Assembly (NCBI GenBank): GCA_010093605.1
Contig: MU004191.1
Coordinates: 109,112 to 173,111 of the forward strand
Length of the DNA stretch: 64,000 nt
Origin: Lophium mytilinum
Taxonomy: Eukaryota; Ascomycota; Dothideomycetes; Mytilinidiales; Mytilinidiaceae
Direction of reading: 5' to 3'
The first letter of the stretch is position 1. The number at the start of each line of letters is the position of its first letter. This document shows, in pieces, positions 21,812 through 33,691 of this stretch. Position numbers and translations under genes: made by a program. Under the pieces are notes generated by a model that was given only the letters and a program-made list of their open reading frames with translations, did no database searches and was not told where the DNA came from.

Positions 21812-22939
21812 TTACTCCAGATTTATAATGACCTTTCCCATATGTTTCTGACTTTCTAGATACGCAAACGCCTCTTTCGCTTGATCAAAGGGAAACACCC
21901 TATCAACGAATGGCACAATCCTTGCCTTCTCGTAGAAATTCGCAACTTCTTGTAGTACGTCTTTTCCTCCTACAATCACGCCTTGCATCATCGCATGCTT
22001 TCTTATAAGTATCAAACTAACTCCAAGCAGCTCAGCATCTGACCCTTTCCCACTCACGTACCCGATGTCGTTGATCAATCCTCCCCATTTCAAGCTCTTC
22101 AGTGATTGGATGATGGTTTTCTGGCCGGCAGTCTCCATGACCATATCGACCCCTGTGCCGTTCGTGATGCGGAGAACTTCCTCAGACCAATTAGGACTAT
22201 GCGTATAGTTTATGCAATAGTCCGCACCAAGCGTCGCGCAGGTCTTCAACTTCTCATCAGACGACGAGGTGACTATCGTAGTCACATGCATCGCCTTCGC
22301 TATTTGCAGCGCCACAATCGAAACTGCCGTCCATCAGCCACGACCAACCACACTAAAGCATCATACGAACCCACCTCCCCCAGTCCCCAGTATCAAAACC
22401 GTCATCCCCGGCCTCAGCGGCCTCATCCCACAAAAAAAAGCCGTCCAACACGTACTCCCCCCTCCCACCAACGTAACCGCCTGCTCCCAACCCAAATACG
22501 CCGGCTTCCTCACCGTCGCATAATGCGGCAAGATCTTATACTCCGTCAAACACCCTTCCAGCGGCAGCCCGCTCCCCGTCTGCATGTGATACGCCGTCAC
22601 GGGGCCGGCCATGTGCTCCGTGTTATATAAACACAGCACTTCATCGCCGACCGCGACGCCAGTCTCTGCTAAGTCGACGGCGCTTCCGACTGCGACGATG
22701 ATGCCGGCGCCGTCGCTGCAGGGGACGAGGGGGAGTGGGGTTTTGCTGTGGGTGCGGAAGGTGTTGTAGTAGCCGGTCATGGCGTCGAGGTCGCGGTAGT
22801 TCAGGGAGACGGCTTTGATGCGAATGAGGACTTGGTGCGGGAGGAGGGTGGGCAGGGGGGCGGAGGGTTGGAGTTCTAGGGCGCGGTAGCCGGATGATAA
22901 GTCGCTGACCCAACGGCGGGTGGTTGTAGGGGTTGGCAT
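21812..22939 (-). CDS. MDR-family alcohol dehydrogenase / quinone-oxidoreductase-like enzyme
   Basis: Two exons, 22375-22939 and 21812-22323 (intron 51 nt), 358 residues. The GroES-like half has SLNYRDLDAMTGYY, PLVPCSDGAGIIVAVG and VGDEVLCLYN. The nucleotide-binding half has VLILGTGGVSIVALQIAKAM across the exon junction, then GADYCINYTHSP and MVMETAG. It ends FPFDQAKEAFAYLESQKHMGKVIINLE, the normal end of this family. Such enzymes reduce or oxidise carbonyl/alcohol or quinone substrates with NAD(P)H. NYRD plus lack of an obvious structural-zinc Cys cluster suggests the zinc-poor subfamily. Substrate unknown. A second MDR gene lies 424 bp upstream on the same strand. Confidence 0.8.
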
Positions 22940-23363
22940 GTTGAGATTGAGGGTTTCTGGAAGTAAGGACTACAGAAGAGTACTGGAGATCTTGACAGCG
23001 AAACGATCGTGGATTGCCAATCTGTGACGAGTGTCTCAGATCTTAGTTGTGATAGGAAAGGCTCTCGATACTACCGAAGGGTCCACGAAGTTGTCTCTAG
23101 AACACCAGGTGACAATCATGTCATGTGAGAAGGTGGACAGGTGGGACTTAGGTTCGGATACAGAACCCGATCATTCGCTGGAAACATCGGGAATGCTCCC
23201 GTGAGACGAGTCATGAAGCTTTTCTGGCTCGCTTGGCGCCTCTTCTGGTAGGACACATATGATTTGGGTGAAAGGAAAGTCACGATTGAACTCAAATTGA
23301 GTGTAAGCTTTCACTGGCTGATAACGTAGTCTCCAGGTGGTTAGGATTTGGTAGTTGAACCCA
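22940..23363. other. Intergenic between two MDR genes
   Basis: About 420 bp holding the promoter of the downstream MDR gene and the 3' end of the upstream one. No gene seen. Confidence 0.5.
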
Positions 23364-24547
23364 TCAAAGCCCTTCCTGTGGATGGATCACTAATTTTGCG
23401 CCACTAACTTCGTTGTCCATGAGCACCTTGCTCCCCGTTGGAATCGCCGCGAGCCCCCCAGGGAGAAACTGATGTCGCATCGGCTTCACAGCACCGTTCT
23501 CCAACCATTCGGGAAGTACTTTGAAGTACTCCTCCGAAAGCTCTGTCCAAACATTAGCAAAACCATCAATCTTCCAGGTTTGCCTCGTCCCGAAAGGCTT
23601 GGTCGGTCTCGTCCGCCCCGGCAAAACAGAATGCAGCAATATCGCGCAGACTCCAGGCTTCGTGTCTGAAAGCGCTGTGTATGACTGTATTTGAGTGTCA
23701 TCGGCGGCCGCAGAATCTACGGCGTAGATGAGATCATCTCCAGTGATCTCTCGTATTTGCGCATTCAGATCTTCGGCGTCCCGGTCGAATACATGCGTCG
23801 CACCCGCTGCTTTTACGAGGTCGGCATTCTTCGGGCTGCACGTAGTGAGAATGCGCTTGAAGCCTGCTAGGACGCAGAATTGAATGCAATACTGGCCCAC
23901 AGATGTTGAACCACCCATTATCAAGATCATGTCGGACCTTTTCCGAGACGGGACCCCAGGCCAAAACGGGGGCGAGATGGCGAGACCAGTCTCATGAAAT
24001 ACCAGTAGAGTCATTAGTACTGATGTTTCTGTAGGATTGAGATGGCTTACGAGACACTAGAGCTGCAATTGAAGCTACACAGACCGTTGATGCCTCGTCG
24101 TTCGAGATGTTCTCCGGAATTTTGCAAGCAATGGTACTCGAGACGACCATGTATTGCTGGAAAGCGCACTCATCGGGATTGAGCATACCTCCTTGACACA
24201 TACTAGTTCGAGGTTAGTCGAAGTTTAGTAATCCAAACATGTTTACTTACGCTCTGTCTCCAACTTCGAAGTTCTTCACATCTGGTCCGATCGCTGAGAC
24301 TATCCCAGCAATATCCGACCCTAGAACCGCTGGGTAGATCGAGACATGAAAGCCTCTCGCGGGGATCTTCCAATCTACCTAAAATTGCGTTAAGGTATGT
24401 TGATACTAAGTATCTTCTGCAACAAACAGGATTCAACGCTGCACTTTCTATCCGGATCTGAATCTGGTCTGCTGTAGGTATGGGGATCGCTCGCTGCCCT
24501 AGAACTAGAGCCGCTCTCTTTTTCGGATAAAGCGAAGCTGTTTGCAT
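23364..24547 (-). CDS. MDR-family oxidoreductase, trans-enoyl-reductase-like (ToxD/LovC type)
   Basis: Four exons by hand: 24428-24547, 24251-24378, 24058-24202, 23364-23990; 339 residues. Landmarks: the N-terminal half has ALNPVDWKIPARGFH, YPAVLGSDIAGIVSAIG and FEVGDRAMCQ; the nucleotide-binding half has ILIMGGSTSVGQYCIQF, then GATHVFDRDAEDLN and IYAVDSAA. The end reads NEVSGAKLVIHP. Stand-alone fungal enzymes of this kind include trans-acting enoyl reductases of polyketide pathways and general quinone or enone reductases. No polyketide synthase is visible in this window, so a pathway cannot be named. The junction between exons 3 and 4 (donor gtgtct, acceptor catgag) is the least certain. 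Confidence 0.75.
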
Positions 24548-25566
24548 CGTGAGAATCGTTTTATGACTGCGCCTTCGACAAATCAGTGACGCCGAGAATC
24601 AAGTCAGTTTTGAAGTAGTTTTAAGTTGATGCGGACTAGAGCGAGACGGAATTAAGTTTCTTCCATCGATGAAGGGAACCATCATCTCAAGGTTCCAAGC
24701 GACCGATTAGAGATCCACGTGGTCTCCAAAGGCTACACGGCTGTGTGTTCGTGAACTGGTGATGCGGTAGAGGGAAGTCGTCTCCAGCGGTTCGGGAGTT
24801 GTCCGAAGATGCGGGACGATGCCGAGATAGGGGGTCGCTTAATATCGTTAGCGCATCTAGTCTCCCTGCTATGGCTGCTTAGTTTGACTTCCACCTCAGC
24901 AATGCCCAAACTCTCTTATCTGGCTATACAGGTATCTCCTACAGAGCGGAACCAGCTTCCTTCGGCTTCGGATAAGCAAATTGAAACTTCAACCGCAGTC
25001 AACGCTACCTTGAGACAGACGACTATTCTCTTGCGAGAGGTTAGAGTACTGTTTCCCGGCCTTCTTGCCGCGAGGGCAATAGGCTTAGGTAACGGCATAC
25101 ACTTCGAGTGCAGTACCCTATCGTTTCAACCAGTTCAAAGTGGCACTGTGACTCGGACGTCTTGGCTGTCGGCTAGGCTAAACACCTTCGACTGGATGCT
25201 CCCAAGGATGCTGGTTCCGTCGATATCCATCCGGCATCATGCATTCCTAATCGTGGCTTGATCCAATTAAAACTATAATCTACAGATGCGGCTAGATGGG
25301 CTTTTATGAACCGAGATGTTGGAGTGGGACGAGCGTTGATACATCCCGCGTTGACCCAGATCCATCCTTCCCGCAACGGGGACGTGATCATTGGCTACTT
25401 TCAAAAGCCGCACATATTCGTAGAGATCTCTTGGAACCGAGATAAGAATCAGTTGAAAAGGATATAACTTTGATGGTTGCTCCGAAGATCTTTCCTCTTC
25501 TTACTCTGATTCAAGTCGATTGTCTTGGGAAAGTTGGGTTTTCAAAAACTATCGGGACATACGAAG
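24548..25566. other. Intergenic, about 1 kb, no supported gene
   Basis: Divergent region between the MDR gene (minus) and the permease (plus). A 150-codon open frame at 24809-25261 is discussed under rejected items. Confidence 0.5.
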
Positions 25567-27519
25567 ATGTCGAAGGTCCTGAAGTTCCTCGAAGTTCGCC
25601 AGAAAGATGATATCTACCTTGTACAAGGAGCTACACGATGGGGAAATCGCGACTTATATCCCATCACTGAGGGCGAGAGAACTGTACGTACATACACCCT
25701 ACTCTACTCGGCGGCAGCGACTAACTTAGATCTCGTAGTACACTTCCCGTGCTTACTTCGCGTACTTGGTCACCAGTGGGGTGTGCATTACGGCGTGGAC
25801 TCTTGGTAGCAGTTTGATCGGCTATGGGCTTACAGCCGGTCAAGCATGCGGCGCTGTGCTCACAGGCTCTGTTGTCGCTTGTATCATGGCTGTACTCTGT
25901 GGCCAGGTCGGACGAGATCTGCATCTTGGAGTAAGTACGGCAATCGTTATATTTGAGATACCACTAACACAGTACAGTACCCAATGATGGCCAGAGCTGG
26001 GTTCGGTCTGTACGGCAGTTACTTCGTCATCTTGATCAAGTGCTTCGTCTCGTTCATCTTCGTAAGCCAATGAACACTCCTTTCCTACCTCTTACTTACC
26101 TAACTAGTTCGGCACCCAAGCCTATTTTGGCGGACAGTCCATCGTGTTGATACTCAACGTTCTCTCTCCTGACTTCATGCGTATGAAGAACACTCTCCCA
26201 GAATCGTGAGTCTTGACATCCCGAGCGATTCCTTGGAAGCTACTAATAGACCTTCAGTGCCGAGATCACGACCCGTAATCTCATCGGCTTCCTCCTATAC
26301 TTTGTCGTATTCTTCCCGGTCATATACATTCCACCACATAAACTCCAAACTTCCTCTACCCAGGTTTCCTCGTCATTTGTGCCACAGTCTTCGGCGTTCT
26401 AGGCTGGGCAATGCACGCAAATAGAGGACCCGGAAATCTCATTGCGCCCAAGATCGCCATTACCAAAGCAGATGCCGTTTTCAGGATGGTGCAAGGCATT
26501 TGCTCCACCGCCAGTGCCTGCACCGGGGCTGCCGGTAAGCCTTCCATATCCCAAATCAGGACTACTCACTAACTCTTTGCACTCCGCGGCAGCGATTGGA
26601 CTCGATTCGCAAAAAGCAGGAATGCCCCTATTGCATCCCAGCTGACAGCAGCACCGTTCACTATTACACTCACAGCACTGATCGGTGTTCTCGTCACAAG
26701 CGCTACCACCCAGATGTACGGCGTCGTAATGTGGAACCCACTCGTCATGCTCCAGTACGTCCAACTGAACCACTACACCGCCGCATGCAGAGCCGGAACC
26801 TTCTTCGCCGGCCTCGGCTTCCTCTCCAGCCAGCTCTGGGTAAACATGACGCAGAACACCATATCTTCCGGCATGGACCTCGCAGGTCTCGCGCCTAAGT
26901 ATCTTACCATGCGCCGTGGAGCTCTCATCCTGGCCGTCTGCGGAATCATCATCCAGCCATGGCGATTCCTCGCCAAAGCTAACGTCTTCATCACCGTCCT
27001 CTCCGCTTTCGGCGTCTTCATCGCCCCAATCACCGGCGTAGTGATTGCGGACTTCTGGGTTGTGCGGAAGCAGAAGTGGAAGATTCCCGATCTCTATGAA
27101 AAGGGTGGTATTTATTGGTTTACTTTCGGCATGAGCTGGAGAGCCTTTGTTAGCTTTTGGTTCGCCGCCATACCTTCCATGCGTAAGTGCAACACTCCCC
27201 AATATTCCGAGGAGTACATAGACTTACGAGAGTAGCTGGTTTCATCGCAACTTGCGGAGAATATAAGATTGCCAAGGCTGCCACCTGGATATTCCAACTA
27301 AATTATTTCATTGGATTGGTTCTCTCGTTCTGCAGCTTCATCGTCATCTGCCATTTCTTTCCTCCAGAAGGACTGGGCATCAGTGAAAGCTTCGATGATG
27401 CCATCCTTGGTGAGGCACCAAGAAGTAGTCTTTCCGCAGTTTCAGACGGGAATGAGGGTGATGTGGAAAAAGGTGCAGCAACAATAGTCACAGCAGAGAA
27501 AGGTCATCTCGACCCTTGA
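25567..27519 (+). CDS. NCS1-family nucleobase/allantoin-type permease, frame interrupted
   Basis: Exons by hand: 25567-25683, 25739-25930, 25978-26061, 26108-26205, 26258-26534, 26593-27182, 27236-27519. The protein is a clear Fur4/Dal4-type NCS1 transporter, with 12 helices expected in the plasma membrane. Landmarks include NRDLYPITEGERTYTSRAYF, YPMMARAGFGLYGSYF, GTQAYFGGQSI, SDWTRFAKS, WVNMTQNTISSGMDLAGLAP, MRRGALILAVCG, PITGVVIADFWVVRK and YWFTFGMSWRAFVSFW. Substrate is probably a uracil, allantoin, uridine or thiamine-like compound, not decidable here. In exon 5 the frame slips by one base just after IPPHKLQ (about 26345), and the junction to exon 6 needs one more base again. Read literally, the protein stops soon after the first slip. 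This is either a young pseudogene or two single-base assembly errors. Confidence 0.75.
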
Positions 27520-27769
27520 TCAGTAGTCAGACGGACACAACCCCGATGACGTTCACTACATAAGAAGTCAAAGGTATCGTAGCAGAATCTTGTATTAGAC
27601 GCATAGAACACAGCCTCCGGGGGATCTAAACCAACGCACCATGCAAGTGAAAGGACATTGACACCATGAGCACATCTAATCCATTCCATCGTTCAGTCAC
27701 CCAGACAACCCTCATCGGACTCCAGACATACCGCAACACCTGGAACACACCCATCACGAACGACTCTAC

Positions 27770-30700
27770 TTATCCGCGCACCCTCTTCACAACTCTCCTT
27801 CCGCCCTCACCAGTGACCTGCACAGTCCCCTCCGCCTCAGCCACCCTCAACACTTCCGTAATCTCATTGCTCTCAAAACTCTCGCTCGCGCCTTCTCTAA
27901 TCTTCTTGATAAGCTCATTGACTCTCACAGTTCCATGAGCATCGTCCAGCACATCTAGCACGGCCCTCTTAAGCTCCTCCTTCCTCTTGCGGTCACCGCT
28001 ACCGGCTCCCTCGGTGAGAAGACCCATATCAATGAGACCAGTTCGCGAATCCGTCGCGGCTTGCTTCAGAGCACTCTTGATCAGTCGCACAGCCTCGGCG
28101 ACATCGTGCTCTGTGACGACCGAGCTGAGTCGCATCTTGGCATGCGCTTCTGCTAGACGGATCATGCTTTCCAATTGACGCGTTGTGGCTGTGATGCGGC
28201 GCTCCTGGCTGCGGACGTCAGCACCAAGAGCACGCATCGCGACATACGCATCGACGAGCGCTTTAGAAGCCTCGGTGTTGAGCTTCGGGTGTATGTGTGC
28301 GCGAGCGTACGAGATGTATGCCGTCAAAAACTCGATTGGAAGGATCTCAGCAGCGGACGCGTTCTGTGGTGTATCTTCGAGGTACATGCTCACAAGATGG
28401 CGGGCCATCCGGCGATCAGTGGTTTCGTCGATGCGATCAAGAACCAGGTAGACGAGATCGAAACGGGATAGGAGAGTAGGTGGGAGGTCGATATTTTGTG
28501 GAACGGGGAGGTTGATGTTGTATTTGGAGCCGATGGGGTTGGCTGAGGCGAGAATGGAGGTGCGGGCGTTGAGGGTAGTGATGATACCTGCTTTGGCGAT
28601 GGACACGGTCTGCTGTTCCATCACTTCGTGAAGGACAGAGCGCGTTGAGTCTGACATCTTGTCAAATTCATCGATACAGCAGACACCACCGTCGGAAAGA
28701 ACAAGGGCACCAGATTCGAGGACCAATTGGCGGGTCTCCGGGTCGCGGGTAACGTAGGCGGTGAGACCCACAGCGGATGAGCCTTTGCCGGAGGTGTAGA
28801 CGCCGCGCGGAGCGATCTTGTGAACGTACTGTAGCATCTGTGACTTGGCTGTCGAGGGATCACCGCAAAGCAGTACGTTGATGTCGCCTCTATAGCGAGG
28901 GCTACCACCTTTCTCGAAAGATTTGTTCGTACCACCAAAGAGCTGGAGGAGAATGCCCTTCTTCACGTCATCCATTTCGTAGATGCTAGGTGCAAGAGAT
29001 CGAGAAAGGAGCTCGTACACGTCGGCTCGCTCGGCAACGGCTTTGATCTTAGCCTCTTCTTCCTCAGAAACTTTTCTTGTCTCCTCAACATCGCCAGCGA
29101 CTTGATCTGCAAGCTCTTCTTCTACAGTGGAGACATCGATGCCCATGCGCTTCTTATCGACTTTTTGGATATGTAGAGCGTCAACGTAGGTCTTGAAAAT
29201 GTTCTTGACAGACCTCTGGCGAGGATTGATCCGAACTTGGTTGCACTTGAAGATGCCGGTAATCTCAACCCTGTCACCGGCTTTGCAAACGTCCACAAGC
29301 TCATCGTAGGCACAGAGAGACACTGAGTGCGGTGTCTGGCCATCTGGGACACTATCAGGAGTCTCCTGAAGCTTGATGACTTGCTTGTCTGCGAATCCAG
29401 AGCGTTCGTGTACGATTTGCATCGAGTTTTGCTGAGCGCAGACTGGACGGGGGCAGGCGGTTGGCTCGGCAATCTTGCCACGGTCAATGTCGACTTTAAC
29501 TGTATGGTTGCAGATGGCACAGCGGAAGAATGCTAGTTGAAGTCAGCCCTGTACATATTGCGAGCATATCCATGCAACTTACCATCCTTCATATCTGGAA
29601 TGATTGGTGTTGTGCGAATGACTAAACCTTTGATACTGACTAGCTTATCCATGTCTACGCGCAAGTTAGCAAATTTCAAAATTCAGAACGAATTGACCTG
29701 CAACATACCACTTGGGTTCAATTCTCGCAGATTGATGGTTTTATCCAAACCAAAGGGTCTGACTCGATAGGTCTTAGAGTCCACTTCTCTAACGAGATCA
29801 GGAAGATCGGAGGGCGCAGCGGCTGGCGTTCCTGGTGTCCCAATATCTGAGCTTGGCACAGGAGGTAAAGAGCTTGAATCTCGGCCTCTCGGTCTGGCGC
29901 TTCTCGGTTGTTGTGCTAATCTCAGTTCGTTCATACGCTTCTCCGCTAGTTCAATCATGACGTCCTTCACGCAAACATCCATAAGCGGAATGATCTCGTT
30001 GGGGAACGCTTGAAGCTGATGCCAGAGTTTTCTTGTCCTTGGGTAGGACTTCAGATTACGCGCATCCAGATTGAGAGGAGTAATACCAAGCTCAAGCATG
30101 GCCTTCATCATCTCGACGTACTCCTTTGCCATTGCTGGATGGTTGGCGGGCAGATCTGAACCTTGTTCCAGCTCCTCATCTTGAATCATGCGGTACTTCC
30201 GCTGGAAGTTGAGCAGGAAGTCCTTCATGGCGTTCATCGAGTCAACCAGAGAGATGTTGGTACCCCAAACTACTCTGGAAGAGTTTCCACCAAGCACATC
30301 AGCGTCTGAAGTATCCGGGTTCATGCTCGAGAATGTAGCGGTTTCTGATGGCATGGCTTCGTGCACCGCCATGCCATTTTCGTCGACGAAGAGCCTGCGA
30401 CGGCGCTGAGAAGAGGATTGTCCCAATATATCGGAATTGATATCACTTCGACGATTGCGGGGGCCACCATTCTCTGATCCGAGACCGAGAGAAGACCGGA
30501 CGAAAAGAGCGCTGCTACTGCTTCGGGGGTCCTGGGCAGATCGTTGGGCGGCATTTCCATTAGGAGCAGGACTGGAGCTGTAATGGATGGGGGACGAAAC
30601 TACAGAAGTCAATTCGAATTCTAACAGTATGCCTCATATGCACGTACGTCCGGCATTCTGTCCAGATGCTCTGGGAGTAGTATCGCCATCCGACTGCATT

Positions 30701-30969
30701 AAGGGGGAGCTGGCGCCGGCGCCATTTGCAGCCCCTGAAGCGTTCGCTGGCGACATGAACAACCCGGGTGAATTGGATGTGCCATTCTGCTGCAGGCGGC
30801 TGGCTCTAGGAGTCCCGCGCTGTGACGACGTGATTGATGCTTCTGAGCGAAGTTGCTGTTCAGCACCGGCGGCGGTTGCTGGGCTGCTGGAAGGGATTTG
30901 AGAATTGCGCGCGCTTCTTCGCGGGGTGGCTGAGGGGCGCTGGGAGCGCCTTGAGGCCGGAGAAGACAT
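27770..30969 (-). CDS. MCM4: MCM4 (Cdc54/Cdc21), replicative helicase subunit
   Basis: Four exons: 30648-30969, 29709-30599, 29583-29654, 27770-29532; 1015 residues, normal for fungal Mcm4. The N-terminus is a long Ser/Pro/Arg-rich tail with the SSPIHY motif, the usual target zone of kinases. The zinc finger reads CAIC, then EPTACPRPVC. The AAA+ core has Walker A GDPSTAKSQ, Walker B VCCIDEFDKM, sensor-type ILASANPIGSKYN and the arginine finger LLSRFDLVYLVLD. A winged-helix end follows (VNELIKKIREG ... VQVTGEGGRRVVKRVRG). It unwinds DNA in the nucleus as part of the Mcm2-7 ring. Its promoter, shared divergently with TBCA, contains ACGCGT. Confidence 0.97.
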
Positions 30970-31063
30970 GATGACAATCTTTCCCGGAGAGAATGGTGGT
31001 GTTGAGGGGCGGTGTTGAGGAAACGGTGAGAGAGGGGAGAAAGAGGCGGGTAAGGAAAGCGCG

Positions 31064-31069
31064 ACGCGT
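31064..31069. promoter_or_regulatory. ACGCGT (MCB) box upstream of MCM4
   Basis: ACGCGT lies 95 bp before the MCM4 start codon, inside gcgacgcgtccgcg. In yeasts this is the site of the MBF factor that drives G1/S genes including MCM genes. The match and the place fit; binding is inferred. Confidence 0.5.
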
Positions 31070-31331
31070 CCGCGTGATTCTGGTCTAGGCTAGATTAGGG
31101 CTTAATTGATTTTTCGTTACTAGGCCCCTCCTTCGGCCTGCACGCCGACAACAGTAAACATCGTCAGGCAACACTATTCTCACTGCTGCAATTCGTGAGT
31201 TTGTCCGCCCTTACTCGACCGCTGTAGTATGGTCGTGATAGTTAAAAGACGACCTCCTCTCTCCGAGAAGTCTACTAAGCATTTGATCACCGTGATCTCT
31301 AGGAACGAACTCAACCCGATAACTGTTCAAG

Positions 31332-31783
31332 ATGGCTCCACCATCCAAGCTCGCAGTTGCAACTTCATCTTTGGTGCGCTTGGTGAAGGAAGAAGCTAGC
31401 TACCACAAGGAGATGGCCCAGCAAGAGGCTCGCATCAAGAAGCTCGAAGGCGATAGCACCGACGAAAACGCCGAGTATCAGTTGAGGCAAGAGGTATATT
31501 GCCATCGACAGGCGATTGCAAGTAAAGCAGCTAACCTCGTAATGCAGCGTCAAGGACTTGAGGAGACCAAGAACGTCCTCCCTTCAATGCAACAGAAAAT
31601 CCAGGAAGCGCTGGCCAGATTGGAGCAGGAGCTTGTAAGCATGATGCATGAAGCCTTCTGTTCGTCACTGACATAATACAGGAGAGCAACAAGGATTCCG
31701 GTGGAGAGCAAGATTCCGAGCAGGTCACCAAGGCGAACAACGCGGTCTCAGATGCGAAGAAGGTCATCAGCGAGGGCTCGTAG
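31332..31783 (+). CDS. TBCA: Tubulin-binding cofactor A (Rbl2/TBCA)
   Basis: Three exons, 31332-31493, 31548-31634, 31682-31783; 116 residues, the normal family size. It starts MAPPSKLAVATSSLVRLVKE, continues EASYHKEMAQQEARIKKLE and, across intron 1, QLRQE-RQGLEETKNVLPSM. That is the expected three-helix bundle with heptads. It holds folded beta-tubulin during alpha/beta dimer assembly in the cytosol. Both introns keep a partly open frame: reading through intron 1 gives an apparent 114-residue protein, but this breaks the conserved RQ(x)LEETK helix. It is divergent from MCM4 (362 bp apart) and convergent with THOC7. Confidence 0.9.
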
Positions 31784-31988
31784 ATGCGAGATGGAGATCT
31801 TGAAAGTGTTCAATTGCACATGTTTGGGATTGCGAGAATGACCCTATCATCGCCATGATGCAAACTCCATGCTCCACGCTATGCTGTAAACAAAATGAAC
31901 AAAGTCGATCAGAACTCAGTCAGGGCCATAATCGTCGTGGGCCTGACCATGAGCAGTCATTCATCAGAATTGGCTGATCTAAGCAATC

Positions 31989-33056
31989 TCATGATACGTC
32001 CATCTGATCGACCGGTCCAATGTCTTCCTCCTCCTCGCCTTCTTCCATTTCCGACTCGTCACTCACTCTTGTGTCTCCAGAGTTTCTTCCCGACTCTGCC
32101 ATCTCTGTGTCTTGCTGCGATCTTGACGGAGATGGTGCCCTACTACTTTCCTGAGAAAGCGGCGCAAGCCTCGTCCGCGGGACCGCAAGCATATCTCCTC
32201 TCTCGCCCTCCTGTGTGCCATGCATCGGCGTCGCACCACCCGTATCTGGTCGCGGAGTACCCACAGCGCTTCTGATAACACTCCCCTCGCCATCATCAAC
32301 ATCATCACTGCTATCCATCCCCTCCTTTCGGCCCGCTTCCTCCTTCTCATCCCTTATTAGTTTCAACATCTGCCTGCTTTCCTCCATGATCTTCCCAAAT
32401 TGCTCCCGCTTGCGATCACGGCTTACCGAACACTCTCTGCCCTCTTCTTGCAGCTCCTCGATCTCGCTGTTCAACTTTTCAAGTGCGGCGTGCTGGTCCT
32501 CTCTCGGCCTCAACTTCTCCTTGTTCGTGATTATGTCCGCCAGCTCATCGTATGTTTTCCGTAGCGCGAGGGTCTTACGCGCCTCCTCCAGCTGTACCCG
32601 TAGCTCAACCGTGTTGTCGCGAATTGCTTGCGCAGTGTCCAGAATGCGCGTCTTCTCTTTGGCGTATCGCTCGCGCTCCGTCTGATTACTGTTGTGAATG
32701 AGCTGCATGCGCACGATGCTGCTCTCGAAAGTAGAAAAGTCGAAGAGCATTTCCTCTTCCCATAGCTTGCGGCGCGCGGCCTGCTTCTCGCGCTCAGCTT
32801 CAGCGGCCGCAGCGGCTTCATCGGCGGCGGAGGCGTCTGGCGGTGGTGTCGGGAGAGATGTTGGCGGGGAGTTGATCAGGGAGTCCGGCTTTAGAAGACG
32901 GGATGTAAGCCGCTGGAATGGCCTGGCTTCGACTGAGAGGAGACGCGCGACATTATGGATAGAATCTGGAAGGTTAGCTATGTTTTGGTAGCAGGAGGTG
33001 ATGTGTCGCATACCTTCTTCGCCCTGAGGCAGAAAGCCGTACTCATATGGGGCCAT
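31989..33056 (-). CDS. THOC7: THOC7-like subunit of the THO/TREX mRNA export complex
   Basis: Two exons, 33014-33056 and 31989-32965 (intron 48 nt), 339 residues. The start reads MAPYEYGFLPQGEED, then SIHNVARLLSVEARPFQRLT with SRLLK, the family start (R-L-L-x-V-E-x-R-P-F). A long coiled coil covers about residues 85-235 (rich in Glu, Lys, Arg, Leu). The last 90 residues are acidic, Ser/Pro-rich and disordered (SEMEEGEEEEDIGPVDQ). THO couples transcription to mRNA packaging and export in the nucleus. A start further upstream would read through the intron and add unconserved residues. Only 206 bp separate its stop from that of TBCA. Confidence 0.85.
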   Translation of the reverse strand: MAPYEYGFLPQGEEGMRHITSCYQNIANLPDSIHNVARLLSVEARPFQRLTSRLLKPDSLINSPPTSLPTPPPDASAADEAAAAAEAEREKQAARRKLWEEEMLFDFSTFESSIVRMQLIHNSNQTERERYAKEKTRILDTAQAIRDNTVELRVQLEEARKTLALRKTYDELADIITNKEKLRPREDQHAALEKLNSEIEELQEEGRECSVSRDRKREQFGKIMEESRQMLKLIRDEKEEAGRKEGMDSSDDVDDGEGSVIRSAVGTPRPDTGGATPMHGTQEGERGDMLAVPRTRLAPLSQESSRAPSPSRSQQDTEMAESGRNSGDTRVSDESEMEEGEEEEDIGPVDQMDVS

Positions 33057-33691
33057 GATCTGGGAGTAAGGTATCTGCGTCGACGTGCAGCGAAGTCGAA
33101 GGGCGCAATTGAGAGAAGTGGGAATGGTGAAGGTGGAAGTCGTGAAAAGGTAATCACGGGATTCCTGCTTAAGGCCGACGTAGCCCCGGCTTGGCGCTCT
33201 TGGCACTTCGGCGCGATCCACCTCACTACGTAGGGCTGCTCACCAACCTCCAACCTCCAACCTCATTCCTCCCTCCTTCATCCTCCCGTCACCTCCCTGC
33301 GTGCGACACACCTCTCACGACCACGTCGCTACGCTCGACCGTCGCCACCTGTGCGCGTTCTTTGTTCTAAATTCCGCTTCGATAACATCTTCCTTCTTTG
33401 TCTGCGACCTCATCTCACTTCACTTGTTGGACCGACCGACCACTCGACAGCTCGACATTTTCGTTAGACCGCCTTGATAAGTATTGTTGGAAGCAGCGAG
33501 ATCAATATCATCCATGCCGGTATCGCTATCGTTCTCCAACAAACATTTGAGGCGGCTCTTATTTTCACTCTCTATAGCAACTTACCAAGGCCAAAGGCCA
33601 GCGGGCCTCCCTTAGCCCTCCGAGACCGAGGCCCAAGGACTACGTCTGCCCTCCCATCAACTCCACCTCCGCGTCGTTCAAGCCTCCCGCC

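Noticed and set aside
24809-25261. 150-codon ATG frame with a hydrophobic start
   Set aside because: No family features; composition changes after residue 40; it lies in a divergent promoter region. Possible but unsupported.
13234-27519. Calling the whole stretch a secondary-metabolite cluster
   Set aside because: No polyketide, peptide or terpene synthase and no pathway regulator is visible; P450, MDR enzymes and permease alone are not enough.
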